Assembly (NCBI GenBank): GCA_033439685.1
Contig: JAUEDM010000005.1
Coordinates: 4,402,001 to 4,466,000, forward strand
DNA: 64,000 bases
From: Apodospora peruviana
Lineage: Eukaryota; Ascomycota; Sordariomycetes; Sordariales; Lasiosphaeriaceae
Direction of reading: 5' to 3'
Every line of letters starts with the position of its first letter. The stretch's first letter is position 1. Made by a program: the position numbers and the translations under genes. The notes under the pieces were generated by a model that was given only the letters and a program-made list of their open reading frames with translations, was not told the origin of the DNA and ran no database searches. This document shows, piece by piece, positions 36,786 to 48,236 of the stretch.

Positions 36786-38228
36786 ATGAACGACAACAAT
36801 CTCAACAAAATGGCAACCTATCGAGCGAGCTGCGACAACTGTGCGACTTCCAAAGTGCGCTGCGGCAAGGAGCAACCATACTGCCAGAGATGCTTCCGCC
36901 TCGGCCAGATCTGCATCTACAGCCCATCCCAGCGGAGCAGGAGGCAACGGTCACAACGGGCCATCGAACAGATCATGGAACCTACTCAACAAAATCACAA
37001 TACGGGGAGCAATGGTAGCACTTCTTCCGCGCCAGCAGGATACAGCCTGAGCCCTCCTTTGCCTTTGATAAGAACATCATCGGTATCAGACATGGACGGC
37101 ATGCAGAACAACATGGAAATAACCTCAGATATGCAAAATAGCATGAACAGCATAGCGTCGGCTACGTCGCCCGACTTTATGAACATGCTGGATGATGCTG
37201 GAAACAGCGGGGGGCTATTTTCCGACTTTGACGACAACCACCACCACCCATCCCTCCAGTGCGGCGACCTAACCCATGCCGGTATGTCGGCGGCCAAGCA
37301 CGAGATGGAGGGGGGCCACACCGAGTCTGACAGACAGGGGCAGCGGCACAAGAGCAGCCTCCTCTTCGCCTCCGGTCTGGGCGGCATCGAAACAACCACC
37401 ACCACCATCACCAACGGCATCCTGAGCAGCAGCAGCGCCGGGGCATCGGGTTCCTCCCGCTCCAACGCGAGCTCCCGTTCGGCTGGCAGCGACTCGGAAT
37501 CAGGCCAGCAGCACTGCGAACTTGCCATCCTCCACATGCTGATGGAGCTCGGCACGCCGTCGCCCTGCCGCGGACGGCCGAGGTCGTCGCGCGACCTGGG
37601 GGCTATCCTCAAGACGGGCCGAAAAACGCTCGCATGCGCCGCCAAGGTCCTCGAGTGCAACACGTGCCCCAAGAGCACCAACGCGGCGCTCCTCGTCACG
37701 ACCCTGCTCTTGCGCACGCTGTCCTGGTACGAGCTCATCCTGCAAGAGCAGGAGACATGCAGCACAGCAGGCACTAGTACCGACAACTCGACTACCAACG
37801 GCGGCGAATTTGGAAGCGACATGCTTGTGGACGACATGGTCAGTCCGGGGATGTGCTTTTCTGAGTCGGACAGTATTGGCGAGCAGCCAGGATCAAGCGT
37901 GTCCTCCTCGGACCGCGACGCAACGGCATCGGGCGGCATCGTGGTCCCGCCCATGCTGATTGGGAGCTACGAGCTCGATGCGGAGAGCCAGGGGGCAATG
38001 GTTTGCCATATCATCTTGGGCGATTTGAAGAAGATAGACGGCTTGGCCAAGAGCGTCTCTGCTAGGCTTAGAGATGCCGGGGAGACGGCGGCATCGTCGT
38101 CGTCGTCGAGTCCCGAGGGGGCGAGTGGTAGTCAGCCTGCGCCAGACTTGGTGGCTGCTGTTATTCGGCAAAGGCACGGCCAGTTACTTCGAGTCATTGA
38201 GAGGAAGCTTGAGATCCCTGGCGTATAA
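36786..38228 (+). CDS. aurR2: AflR-like Zn2Cys6 transcription factor, aurR2-like
   Basis: Nuclear cluster regulator of 480 aa, intronless. The zinc cluster begins at about residue 17: CDNCATSKVRC, then CQRCFRLGQIC, followed by the basic linker SQRSRRQRSQR. Long Ser/Asn/Gln-rich low-complexity stretches make up the middle. The C-terminal half has the AflR-domain wording LAILHMLMELG, LKTGRKTLACAAKVLEC and LLVTTLLLRTLSWYELIL. The second in-frame Met (residue 9, KMATYRASC) could be the true start. AflR-type proteins bind palindromic TCG(N5)CGA-like sites in Aspergillus; whether that applies here is unknown. It neighbours the pump gene, as in the Fusarium cluster. Confidence 0.9.
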   Translation: MNDNNLNKMATYRASCDNCATSKVRCGKEQPYCQRCFRLGQICIYSPSQRSRRQRSQRAIEQIMEPTQQNHNTGSNGSTSSAPAGYSLSPPLPLIRTSSVSDMDGMQNNMEITSDMQNSMNSIASATSPDFMNMLDDAGNSGGLFSDFDDNHHHPSLQCGDLTHAGMSAAKHEMEGGHTESDRQGQRHKSSLLFASGLGGIETTTTTITNGILSSSSAGASGSSRSNASSRSAGSDSESGQQHCELAILHMLMELGTPSPCRGRPRSSRDLGAILKTGRKTLACAAKVLECNTCPKSTNAALLVTTLLLRTLSWYELILQEQETCSTAGTSTDNSTTNGGEFGSDMLVDDMVSPGMCFSESDSIGEQPGSSVSSSDRDATASGGIVVPPMLIGSYELDAESQGAMVCHIILGDLKKIDGLAKSVSARLRDAGETAASSSSSSPEGASGSQPAPDLVAAVIRQRHGQLLRVIERKLEIPGV

Positions 38229-40938
38229 TGTCAACATAGAGAAATATCGGGCGGGTGTGTAATGTAATCGTTTTATATCGCTACAGAGACTCTCGGTGGA
38301 GTTAGAATAGGAATGAATTAGATGATATGACAATAAAGTGCCTTAACGACATGTTATATATATATATGGGCGGCTCGTTGGAATTGAGTTGTACACACCC
38401 CACTCATCAGATCAGGTTCCGGGAATCCGGTTTCACGACCACCACCGATCCGAGCCACGGAAATGATGCAGAGTCACAACGCAGACTCGCTGTCAATGTT
38501 TAATATAAAAACTTTAAACTCACCTCTCCGAGTCATTGGCTTTACGGGTGACGATACCAAGACCCAAATAGCAGGGAGGATGCTGCCGCCCGGAGTCACA
38601 ATGCAGAGTCCCATGCCTTGAGACATGCACTCTTGGGTAACTTGGCAAGGTAACCCACAGAAAGTAATCTATTTGCTACCTACCCATAAAGTGGGTGCTA
38701 TACATGACGTTGTAATGATGACGACTGCACTCCTTAACCTTCAAGTACATGTATGGAAGTGAACATCGGTCTTGGAACCGAATTCGTCTTAGATCATTCC
38801 TCGCGCTATCGACAGAGGAGGGACAGTGGCAGAGTTGATGCCCACTCATGAACTTCGGACGTCATGATGAAAGATTCGTTCAAGGTACGGCCAGAGGATC
38901 CATGATATTCACTTACCCGTCCATGCCCGCGATGACGCGGCGTCGAAACTCCTAATAAGCGAGTCAAGCGACGCCCGGGTCAAGACAGACCGCCCGCCTA
39001 GCCATCCACCCCGACGTGTGATGCCCATCTCCATCTTCCAATTGGAGTAGCCTCTCTGGACCGACCAAACTAAGCATAGTAGAGCAGCTGGCGAGTGCGG
39101 GATATAAAAATGCAGGACTTCGAGGACCTCTGGCATGGAATCAAGCACCATAAGGGCAATCGGCTACAGCACGAACATTCAGGGCGGGAAAGACATAAGA
39201 AGGAAGGCATCCCGCTCCACTCCCATTACCCATGAAACTGCGGGTTCGTTTAATTACACAGATAGGACTATAACAACCTACAAAATCTCCCTTGTTACGA
39301 GTATCTACGGTCTACGGCCATGCCTAGCAAAAACACCACATCACACGGAGGTCTCGAGAGTGAAGAGACACACCGACAGCAGACTCTGACGCGACTGGCC
39401 GTGCGTGGCCCTGAACACGAGTGGTGATGAGCATGGTGGACAGACAGAGAGTGGTATGGCCCGCCTCCTCACGCACGTGCAAGAGCTTGTCAAAGGTAGA
39501 GTGGTTTGCCTTAGTTAGCGCCAGTGACCTGACTGACACGTAGAATAGGGTGAGACGCCGATCGGGCAGCCCGACCGACTGCGACGTTGTGGTCCTTCAA
39601 GGGGGCAACAGGCAATCCCATCCCGTCCCACCCCCATCTCAACGGCCCCGATCAAGAGAGATACATCACCCCATCGTTGGGGAGAGTGGGCTAATGCGGA
39701 AACTAGGAGCCGGAGCCCGACGAAGACGGGCTGATGAGCGGAGTGGAGTCAAGCTTGCTCCTATCTTTCGGGGATGCACGCCACCTGCCGCATCCGTATA
39801 GCGTAAGTCGGGGGTACCTTTGAGGACACTGGGCAAATTATCGGAAATGGGATCCTGGAGCTGCCGCAATCATGGTTCAATCATGTCATGGACATGCATG
39901 ATCAAATGGTTTAAACTGCCAAGTTTATAGAGTCAGAAATCTAGACCCGATAAATCTCGCTACTACCCCGCGGGATAAGGCGGCCAAGTAAGTTGACAGG
40001 TCGTATGATCGTCGTGTCGAGGGTAATCCCGCGCCTTGGCCGGGGTCGGGGAATTCAATCTGCAATACGGAATAAAGAGTGGCTGACATTAAACGGGTAC
40101 TAGCAGGATCATGCACGGTATTACCTAGTGTGCCTGCCTGGTACAGAAGCCGGCCCGACCCACACACACACACACCCGGCCTGTATCCCGACGATATCTC
40201 CGGGTCGCCGTTGGGGCTCGGGTCCATGTCCGAGGCTTGGTGGGGCTGAACGGAAGCGAAGCCGAGGGCGGGTTTAATTGGCCCGATTAGATGTAAGCTT
40301 ATAAAGCGCCGATCAGATCATGCTTGCAGCAGGGCTCAATTGAACCCTAACCCCGAACAGACTTCAACTTGAACTTGAAGTTGGGTGATGAAGTTGGGTG
40401 ACATATCATCAGACTACGCTTAATTTGGGATTCATAACAAGACCTTGACGTTCGGGACGATAATGTCGTCATATGGCCTGTGATTCCTTTACTGTACTTA
40501 AGCATTGAGTGTTTCGGGCTCCGATAGTCTTCGTTGATTGCGACGGGACCGCGCCCGTGCCGGAAGGTTCCAGCGCCGGTTTAATAAGGGGCACTTCGGT
40601 GGAGCAGTTCGGTGTTGGTTGGGTCGGGTCCGGAGCCGAGACCGATTTGAACTTCAGTGGAACCAGCCACCATACGACAATTTCATCGCCATTCAAATTA
40701 CTGTTTGTCTTCTTCCCTCTTATGAAGCTTTTTCCAGGGTAAGTAAAATTCTTTGAAGCTGCTGGAAAAGTCGAGAAATATGTAAGTTTGCTATCTTGCC
40801 TCTCCTTCAATCTCGAGCTGTTCACTCACGGAATAAGACAAACAGACCCACATCGACTTGCTCACAGCATCCCACCCACCTACCGATTTGCAAACAACCA
40901 GAACACAATAACTCGCATTGACTCAAAGCCATTTCACC
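38229..40938. other. gene-poor interval upstream of the MFS pump
   Basis: About 2.7 kb with no supportable gene. It includes an (AT)n run at 38355-38369, a (CA)n run at 40159-40175, and GGGGCTCGGGTCC near 40213-40225, related to the motif in the other cluster promoters. Confidence 0.5.
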
Positions 40939-42660
40939 ATGTTCGGGTCCAAAAAGAAAGCCCCGGCCACCGACACCGCGTCGTCTGACCCCCCAGCAAG
41001 TCTGGGAGGGGAGAAGGAACAACATGTCCAGCCAAACGATACCGCGACAAACTCCCTCCGCAAGAAGAGCGGCGAAGACCTCGACCCCGGAAAGCAAGAG
41101 GAGCAAGCCCAAGAAACGGAGCCTGCAGACCAAGTTGATGAGTCGCAATACTTGACAGGCGCGTCGCTGGCCCTCGTCATGGCCGCCATCATGGCAGCCA
41201 CGTTTCTCGTTGCCCTGGACCGAACAATCATCGCAACAGCCGTACCGCGCATCAGCTCCGATTTCCACTCGCTCGAGGACATCACCTGGTACGCCAGCGC
41301 CTACCTCATCACGAGCTGCGGCACCCAGCTCATCTGGGGCCGCGTTTTCTCCTTCTACTCAACTAAACTCTGCTACCTCGCCGCCATTCTGGTATTCGAA
41401 ATCGGCTCGACGGTCTGCGGCGCGGCGCCCACGTCGGTGGGTTTCATCGTCGGCCGCGCGCTCGCAGGGACAGGCTCAGCAGGGATATTCTCGGGCTCGA
41501 CCGTGATCCTGACGCACATCCTACCCCTGCAGAAGAGGCCGATGTACGTCGGTATGATGGGCTCCATGTTTGGCATCAGTTCCATCATCGGTCCCCTGCT
41601 CGGCGGCGCCTTCACAGACAAAGTAACCTGGCGCTGGTGTTTCTACATCAACCTTCCGATTGGAGCCGTCGTCGTTGCCATTCTCGTGCTGTTCCTACAC
41701 GTCAAGCACGAAAAACTCCAGGAACCTTTGTCAAGGCAGCTCATCCGGTTAGATCCCCTCGGCACTATCGTGTTCCTGCCGGGTGTGGTGTCATTCCTGC
41801 TCGCCCTGCAGTGGGGCGGGACCACGTATGCGTGGAACTCGTCAAGGGTTATCGCGCTGTTCTGCGTCGCGGGCGTGCTTATTATCGCATTTATCGGGAT
41901 CCAGATCTGGAGACAAGAAGACGCGACGATCCCGCCGCGCATCATGAAGCAGAGGAGCATCGCCTGCGGTAGCCTGTACGCCATGTTTATCGGTGGCGGC
42001 CTCGTGTCGATGCTCTATCTGCTCCCGATCTGGTTCCAGGCGGTCAAGGGCACCACGGCCGTGCAGTCGGGCATCGACACCATCCCCATGGTTCTTGGCC
42101 TCGTCCTCGGCGCGATCATCTCGGGCGCTATCATCACTAATACCGGTTACTACGTGCCATGGATGTTTGTTTCGACTGTGTTGATGTCAGTCGGAGCAGG
42201 GCTTACGACGACTTTCAAGATCGACACCGGCAGCAGTGCCTGGATCGGCTACCAGGCTATGTTTGGTCTTGGTCTCGGCTGCGGTATGCAACAGCCCGGG
42301 CTGGCGGCCCAGGTCGTTCTGAGTCAGGCGGACGTCTCGATCGGCGTGGCCATCATGTTCTTCTCCAACTCGCTCGGCGGCGCTATCTTTTCCAGTATTG
42401 CCCAGTCCCTCTTCGTTAACAAGCTGGGCAGCGACTTGCCCTCCATCTCGGGCATCGACGTCGAGGCCATCATCCGGGCGGGAGCGACGCAACTCACGCG
42501 CGTCGTGCCCGACCCCGCCAAACTGGCCGAGGTCCTGCTGGTCTACAATGACGCGATCGTCAATGCGCTCAAAGTAGCGGCGGCGGTTGGCGCGTTGCAG
42601 GTTCTGCCTGCGTTGGGGATGGAACATCACAATATCAAGGGCAAGGAGATTATGCACTGA
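40939..42660 (+). CDS. aurT: 14-TM MFS drug/metabolite exporter, aurT-like
   Basis: DHA2-type drug:H+ antiporter, 573 aa, intronless. A charged 78-residue cytosolic N-terminus precedes TM1, which ends in LDRTIIATAVPRI (motif D1). Further motifs: GRALAGTGSAGIFSGS (TM4) and GLLGGAF-like GPLLGGAFTDKVTWRWCF, the antiporter motif C region with FYINLPIGAV. About fourteen membrane segments are visible. Start: ATG at 40939; the frame is open seven codons upstream but lacks an earlier ATG. It probably exports pigment intermediates or confers self-protection. It follows the AflR-like gene in the same direction and converges on the FAD-oxidase gene. Confidence 0.92.
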   Translation: MFGSKKKAPATDTASSDPPASLGGEKEQHVQPNDTATNSLRKKSGEDLDPGKQEEQAQETEPADQVDESQYLTGASLALVMAAIMAATFLVALDRTIIATAVPRISSDFHSLEDITWYASAYLITSCGTQLIWGRVFSFYSTKLCYLAAILVFEIGSTVCGAAPTSVGFIVGRALAGTGSAGIFSGSTVILTHILPLQKRPMYVGMMGSMFGISSIIGPLLGGAFTDKVTWRWCFYINLPIGAVVVAILVLFLHVKHEKLQEPLSRQLIRLDPLGTIVFLPGVVSFLLALQWGGTTYAWNSSRVIALFCVAGVLIIAFIGIQIWRQEDATIPPRIMKQRSIACGSLYAMFIGGGLVSMLYLLPIWFQAVKGTTAVQSGIDTIPMVLGLVLGAIISGAIITNTGYYVPWMFVSTVLMSVGAGLTTTFKIDTGSSAWIGYQAMFGLGLGCGMQQPGLAAQVVLSQADVSIGVAIMFFSNSLGGAIFSSIAQSLFVNKLGSDLPSISGIDVEAIIRAGATQLTRVVPDPAKLAEVLLVYNDAIVNALKVAAAVGALQVLPALGMEHHNIKGKEIMH

Positions 42661-43345
42661 AAGGAGCTATCTTCAGGGGATCATCTCGGGCTACTAGAGA
42701 CTGGGAATGGATGTGTTGTGTGTACATCACCTTTTTTCTCCGTGTGTGTATGGTTGCTGTTTTGTTGGGACCGAAGATCGGGTCAAGAGCGTGTCGAGAG
42801 AAGAGAAATCTTCATATTGCTTGTATTGGGTTTCTGGGTTGGCCAGCTGGTTTGCCAAAAAGATAGATCATCATCACCATTTTTAATACCTTGTCTACTT
42901 TTGTTCTTTTGTTGGGGATTGTAGAATGATACTGGCTCCTTTCTTCAGGCAAATGCATAGTTATAAATAGGTAAGTATAAACAAGGGGGACTCCTCTTCG
43001 GAGTATCCCCAAAACACAATAATAAAAACACTTTTGCCCTGTTTGCCATGAGGATTTCGGTGTATTCCTTGCATCTCCCACAAAGCTCAGGTAATATCTC
43101 AAAGCCCACACTACTCACGTTTCCCACCCAGAAGGTATGTGGTCGCGCCTAGCGACGTGAATAAACACTGCCACAAAAGCGAGTTAGGAGGGAGCTTAAG
43201 TAATTAACCAAAAGCGCTGGCTTTCCTGAGATTGTTTGAGACAACTATTCATCGTGTCCAAAGCCATCTCTCTATAATATTTTGTTCAAAACAATTTCTT
43301 CCAAGTACCCTAGCCAAAGTGACTTCCACTCTCTCCCTATCTACC
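42661..43345. terminator. convergent 3' intergenic region
   Basis: 685 bp between the pump and FAD-oxidase stop codons. No gene; T-rich, with short unsupported frames. Confidence 0.45.
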
Positions 43346-44841
43346 TTAGGCAACAGGCAGTCTCGGCTGCGCCGTCCCAAAAACATCTTTTCCATCAACC
43401 CTCTTCTTCAGCTGCTTAAGCCGGCCCCAGTTATCCCCAAAGCTCTCGTGGGTGCTCTCGTCCTCCCCCATAAAGCTGACATAAGCCGGCTTCATCAGCT
43501 CCCCTGTAGCTCGAAGGTTCGATACGAGGGTGTCGACCCAGGGGACCGCGCCGCCCTCCATCTCGGCCGGCTCGTCCTCGCACGCGTTGATGTGCAGCAG
43601 CACGTGGGGCTGCCTGGTACCGAAGCACGAGGCCGGGTTGGGCCGCGTACCCTTGCCGTGCCCAATGTGGGCGACGGCGACGTACTGCTTGGTCTCATCA
43701 GGGATAGCCTCGATCTGCTTGAGTATCTGCCGGACAGTAGCAGATGTGAACTTGGGGAAGGAGGCGCTGCGGGTGTAGACGTTTGCTGGGTCGTAGTCGG
43801 GAAGTCTGCTTCGAAATTGCTGGAAGGTGGCTGGGAGGAAAAAAGAGAGAGGTCAGCATGAAATACATGAAGAAAGATCTGATGGCAATCCAATTTTTGC
43901 TTACTTTCTGACGTGGTGTTAACAACAACAGTGCCCAGGCTGGTAACCTTGTCCATCCACTTCCTGCCCTCAGCCAGGTTCTCCGAATCAGGCCAGATGA
44001 AGATCAGCGTCGCGCCGAGGCCCCATTCGCTCTTCATAAAGCCCATCTGCACGCACAGCGCATCGGGGGCTCCCTGATCCAGAAGCTGTTGCAGCCCCAG
44101 GAGAACCTTCTCGGCATCTTCCCACGCATAGCCGATGAAACCAGCCAGAATCTTAGGCATGGAGTAGACCTTGACTTGTGTCTCGACAATGACGCCAAGG
44201 TTGCCCCCGGCCCCGCGGATACCCCAGAGCAGCTCGTCGTCGGCCTGGACAAGACTGCCGTCGGCCGTGACGACCTTGGCAGCGAGGATGTTGTCGACAC
44301 CCAAGCCAACGTAGTCGTTGAACGGGCCGTAGCCACCCCAGAGGGCCCAGCCGGTCCAGCCCACGGTACTGGCGGTGCCCTGCGCCGTGCACAGACCGTG
44401 GGTGTCCAGGAAGGCGACGAAGTTGTCGCTCGTGACGCCGCCTCCCACCGTGATGGAGGTCTTGTCCTCGGCCAGTTTCTGGCTGTCGAGCTCCCGCATG
44501 TCGATGGTAACCGAGTCGGCGACGCAGCCGCGGCCCCAGACGTCGTGGCCGCCGCAGCGCACGGCGATCTGGGTGCCGGACCTGGCGACGGTCTTGACGA
44601 TGCCCTGGACTTGCTCGACGGTGGTTGGGCGGCAGACGACCAGCGGCTGCGAGGTGATGAGGGTGTTGTACACGGCGCGGAGAGCCTCGAAGCGCGGTGA
44701 CGTACGTGTGAAGAGCTTGAGGCCCGGCACGTTGGATACCAAGGCCTCTATGACCTTGCTCCCGCCGGCTTGGGCATCTTGGGCGGCGTCGAAGGGGATG
44801 ATTGCATGGCGATGGTCGTTGTTGGCTGTGAAGGACGCCAT
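43346..44841 (-). CDS. aurO: berberine-bridge-type FAD oxidase, aurO-like
   Basis: FAD-linked oxidoreductase of the p-cresol methylhydroxylase/BBE superfamily, 473 aa. Exons 44841-43905 and 43830-43346 (donor GTAAGC, acceptor CCCAG). FAD_binding_4 region: PLVVCRPTTVEQVQGIVK, then RCGGHDVWGRG with the His that normally binds FAD covalently, SVTIDMREL, and TVGWTGWALWGGYG. The Cys giving the second covalent bond in bicovalent BBEs is replaced by Ala in GTASTVGW, so mono-covalent flavin is expected. The C-terminal BBE domain is recognisable as SFGDNWGRLKQLKKRVDGKDVFG-like wording near the end. No signal peptide is evident in the chosen start, MASFTANN. A longer open frame extends upstream but into the divergent promoter. 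Confidence 0.9.
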
Positions 44842-45806
44842 CTTTTTGGTGGTGATGCGGAATGAGGGTAGCCTGTGGAATTGGCAGCAAATTCCCTTTA
44901 CTGTCAATGTCACGGAGGAGAGTGGAGGACGCTTGAGAGCAAACATGGTAGACAATTCAGGTACATTAGTGGTAAGTTTGTGTGCATTTCTACTCCTTTC
45001 TAAAAAAAATGTGGTCATGTCTCCAGCCGATGCGTCGGGCCAGATTGATCTCATGCCAGAGCCAATGTACGAGCAGGAACCGTCGATACTACCGATTCGC
45101 CCTGCCCTGTTGAAGGGTCGTCGTCGGATCGGCCTCCGAGTCATGCATGCATACCAGTTGATTTTAGGACTCATGTCACTGAGCCGCAGCTGCAACTATG
45201 AACAGTTATTCAGCTCGGTGATGGATCCGCGTCGCGCGGGCTGTCGGGTAATCGGGGTGGGTCGCGCTTTGGAATGGCACACGTCCCGAGGGCAAGCGAT
45301 TATCTTTTGAATTTTGAGATGGGGTCGGGCCCGAATCCTGCGAGACGGGCGGGACTCGGGAGTTAATTACAAGCCAATGAGAATCTGTCGGATTTGACGT
45401 GGGTGACTGTGCCATCAGCACCAGAGCGAGCAAACACTGGAGAGCGGGAGAACCTGGAATGAAAGAAAGACAGGGGGCAAAATGGTCAATGAAAAGAAAA
45501 GTATGTTTGATGTAATTACTGTACGTATATGGAGTCATGAAGCCCGAGGAGGGAGGGTCCCGTCCGGGTACGGCTCTGGAGTATGACTCGGAAAAACCTG
45601 TTGCCGAAGCTGCTCTCAAGAAGTAGGTACCCAAGTACCTAAGGTAGTACCAGGCAGGCAGACAGACACGGCCCAGACCCGAACCGAAACATGCGCATCC
45701 GGCGTCTCTGTCGATTTGATTGTCGCCGTCCAATGCCCATTCCATGCTCGTGATCCAGTTCATCACATGAAGAATTTGCGCCTTTTACAATTCCATATAA
45801 TTCAGA
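44842..45806. promoter_or_regulatory. divergent promoter, FAD oxidase and Zn2Cys6 regulator
   Basis: 965 bp shared upstream region. It contains GGTCGGGCCCGAATCC and GGGACTCGGGAG near 45323-45361. A long antisense frame overlaps it but shows no protein family. Confidence 0.45.
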
Positions 45807-47979
45807 ATGGATTCCCGCGAGCGACGCGCATCGCAGAGTCAGACCAAACTGACCCGCGGCCACTCATGCACAGCTTGCTACAACAGAAAGGTCAAGTGCG
45901 ATGGAAAGCGGCCTTGCACCACGTGTGTCAAGACATCGCGCGCAGCAGAATGTCGCTCGGCTCGACCACAGATGCTGCGCTTGAAGCGATACGAGCAGCT
46001 GCTCGTGGCGAATGGCATTCCGCTGGATGCGCCCGCCGGCGAGGAGGGCGAAGGGATGAATATGCTTGACGAGGATGAGCCCGGCTCCGAGACTGATGAT
46101 GGCCATGTCATCATGCAGGGAGGCCATCCGCGATTCGTACAAAAGTGAGACTTGCTTTCAGATCCAATTGCAATTTCATTGACTAATGTCTGGCCGTGCG
46201 GTACAGTCTCATCTGGAGCCGTCTGGGCGGCGAGGTAAGGAGGCATAGGAGCATCCCTGGGAGGAAGAAGCACTAACACCATACTTGCCGGCAGTTTGCA
46301 GATGACCTGTCTGTGGGCCCAAGCGAACCCAGCGAGTACGGCGTCGGCGTGGACGGTCTCACTGCTACGCCTGACTCCCTCCTGCTGGGCAGGCCATCGC
46401 CTCATGCCCTCGTCGCCGACTTACTTCCCTCTGTCCCGCAGATGTTGCGACTGTGGCAGATATTTCTTGAAAACTTCAACCCTCTCGTCAAACTTCTTCA
46501 CGCCCCTTCTGCCCAGCAGACTATCTCTGCCGCTGTCTCCGACTACACGAGGCTCGATGCTAGCACCGAAGCCTTTGTCTTGTCCATCAGCCTCTGCGCC
46601 GTGACAACCTTGTCGGATCAGGAATGTGTTGAGCAGATCGGCGAGTCCAGATCGATCCTGCTGGCGAGGTACTCTGAGGCGACACAGCAGGCGCTCGCGA
46701 ATGCTCAGTTTTTGAAGTCCACCGACATCGTCGTCCTGCAGTCCTTGACGCTCTATCTTGTACTATCATCCTATCATCGTGGTGTGCAAACCCGCATTAC
46801 TGACCGGTATAATAGCTCGCTGTCCGGCAAACCATCAATGAACAGGCCCTCTGGCTACTGACGGGCGTGGCCAGCCGTCTCGCGCAGATGATGGGTCTCC
46901 ATCGCGAGCACAGCCTCAGCAGGTTGTCTCCCTTCGAGGCCGAGATCAGGCGGCGGTTGTGGCGCCAGATCATCATCCTCGACAGCCGCTCCGCCCAGAT
47001 ATCCGGCACGACTGGCGACGGAGTCGGCTTCAGCGAGTGGGGTGACACGCGGCGGCCGCTCAACGTTAACGATAGCGATCTCTCTCCCTTCATGCGCAAC
47101 CTGCCCTTCGAGTACGAGGGCCCTACCGAGATGTTATTCTGCCACGTGCGCTGCGAGGTTGGCGACTGCATGCGGCAGCTGCGCAACGTAGGCCGCAAGC
47201 CGAACAGCAGCACGCCTGGCGGCGGCGCGATGGCGGTCGTCGCTCAGAAGGAGCAGATCATCGGGGCCTTCGAGGCCAAGCTCGAGAACATGCTGCGGCG
47301 GTGTGACGATTCCATCCCACTGCATCTCATGTCCATGTTCCTCGGTCGCTCCGCCGTATGCCAGATGCGCTTCTCCGTCCTTCAGGCGAAGCAAGGGGGC
47401 CGCAACTTCCGCGACATCTCCACCGAGGACGGCAGCGCACTGTTCGACCTGGCGCTGCAGATACTCGAGTACGACAACCGCACGTATTTCACGCCGTGCC
47501 TTCGGCAGTACCTGTGGCACGTGGGTAACTCGTTCCCATTCCCGGCCATGATCCATGTCCTCAACTGCCTGTTCTACCGGACAGCCGTCGAGGAGGAGCG
47601 GGCGGGCCAGGCCTGGACGAGTGTGGATCAGGCCTATCGGAACCATCCGGAACTGATCAATGATGCTGACAAGAGCCCGCTGTTCGCGGCGCTGGGCAAC
47701 TTGACCCTCAAGGCGTGGGGGCAGCGCGAGCCCGGCCATACTGTGGTACCGGCCGTTGCGAAGCTGCAGGAGATTCGCATTCGGAGGACGCAGCACGCGA
47801 CGACTGCAGGGAGTAGTACCGGCGAGGTGGAGGGAATGACGGCTTTGCCAGGCTCGGACGAGATGATGCCTTACTTAATCAATGGGGTTGATACGAGCGG
47901 GATTGGAGATCTGTCTGCTCTGCCGCTTTGGATGCCGGGCAACATAGACTGGGGCTCGATGCCGAGCCTTGAGATGTGA
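45807..47979 (+). CDS. aurR1: Zn2Cys6 transcription factor, aurR1/gip2-like
   Basis: Main-type cluster activator, about 662 aa, nuclear. Exons 45807-46144, a 28-bp micro-exon 46207-46234, 46295-46783 and 46846-47979. The zinc cluster lies at about residues 21-49: CTACYNRKVKCDGKRPC then CVKTSRAAEC. A short linker and coil (MLRLKRYEQLLVANGI) follow. The fungal_trans domain shows LLPSVPQMLRLWQIFLENFNP, LTGVASRLAQMMGLHRE and AEIRRRLWRQIIILD. The third intron is the least certain: donor GTGCAA is weak, but the reading frame resumes at ALWLLTGVASRLAQ as the family requires. It sits at the outer end of the cluster, divergent to the FAD oxidase. Confidence 0.85.
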
Positions 47980-48236
47980 ATATAAGAACCGAACTCCATT
48001 CCTAAGGTATTGGTCTAGCTTTGTGAACTGCTTGAGACTAAGTTTAGAACAAGCAGAAGCTTTTGATGTCTTTAATGCTCCGCTGGTCCTGTTGTAATTT
48101 CTGTCCTCGAGACCGTGTGAGGCATTGATTCGCGTGTTGTCGACTCCCCCGGATTCTAAGTTAATAAAGCGAAAAGTCTCAAATACTACAGCCTATGAGA
48201 AGTAACCCATAAGACCCAACCACTGGGTAGCCTGGG

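Noticed and set aside
44842..45195. N-terminal extension of the FAD oxidase upstream of MASFTANN
   Set aside because: The open frame continues upstream by chance; the extra residues are basic and low-complexity, and the standard BBE-type N-terminus begins at 44841.
44375..45310. 311-codon plus-strand frame
   Set aside because: It is antisense to the FAD-oxidase exon and runs into its promoter; the translation shows no family wording.
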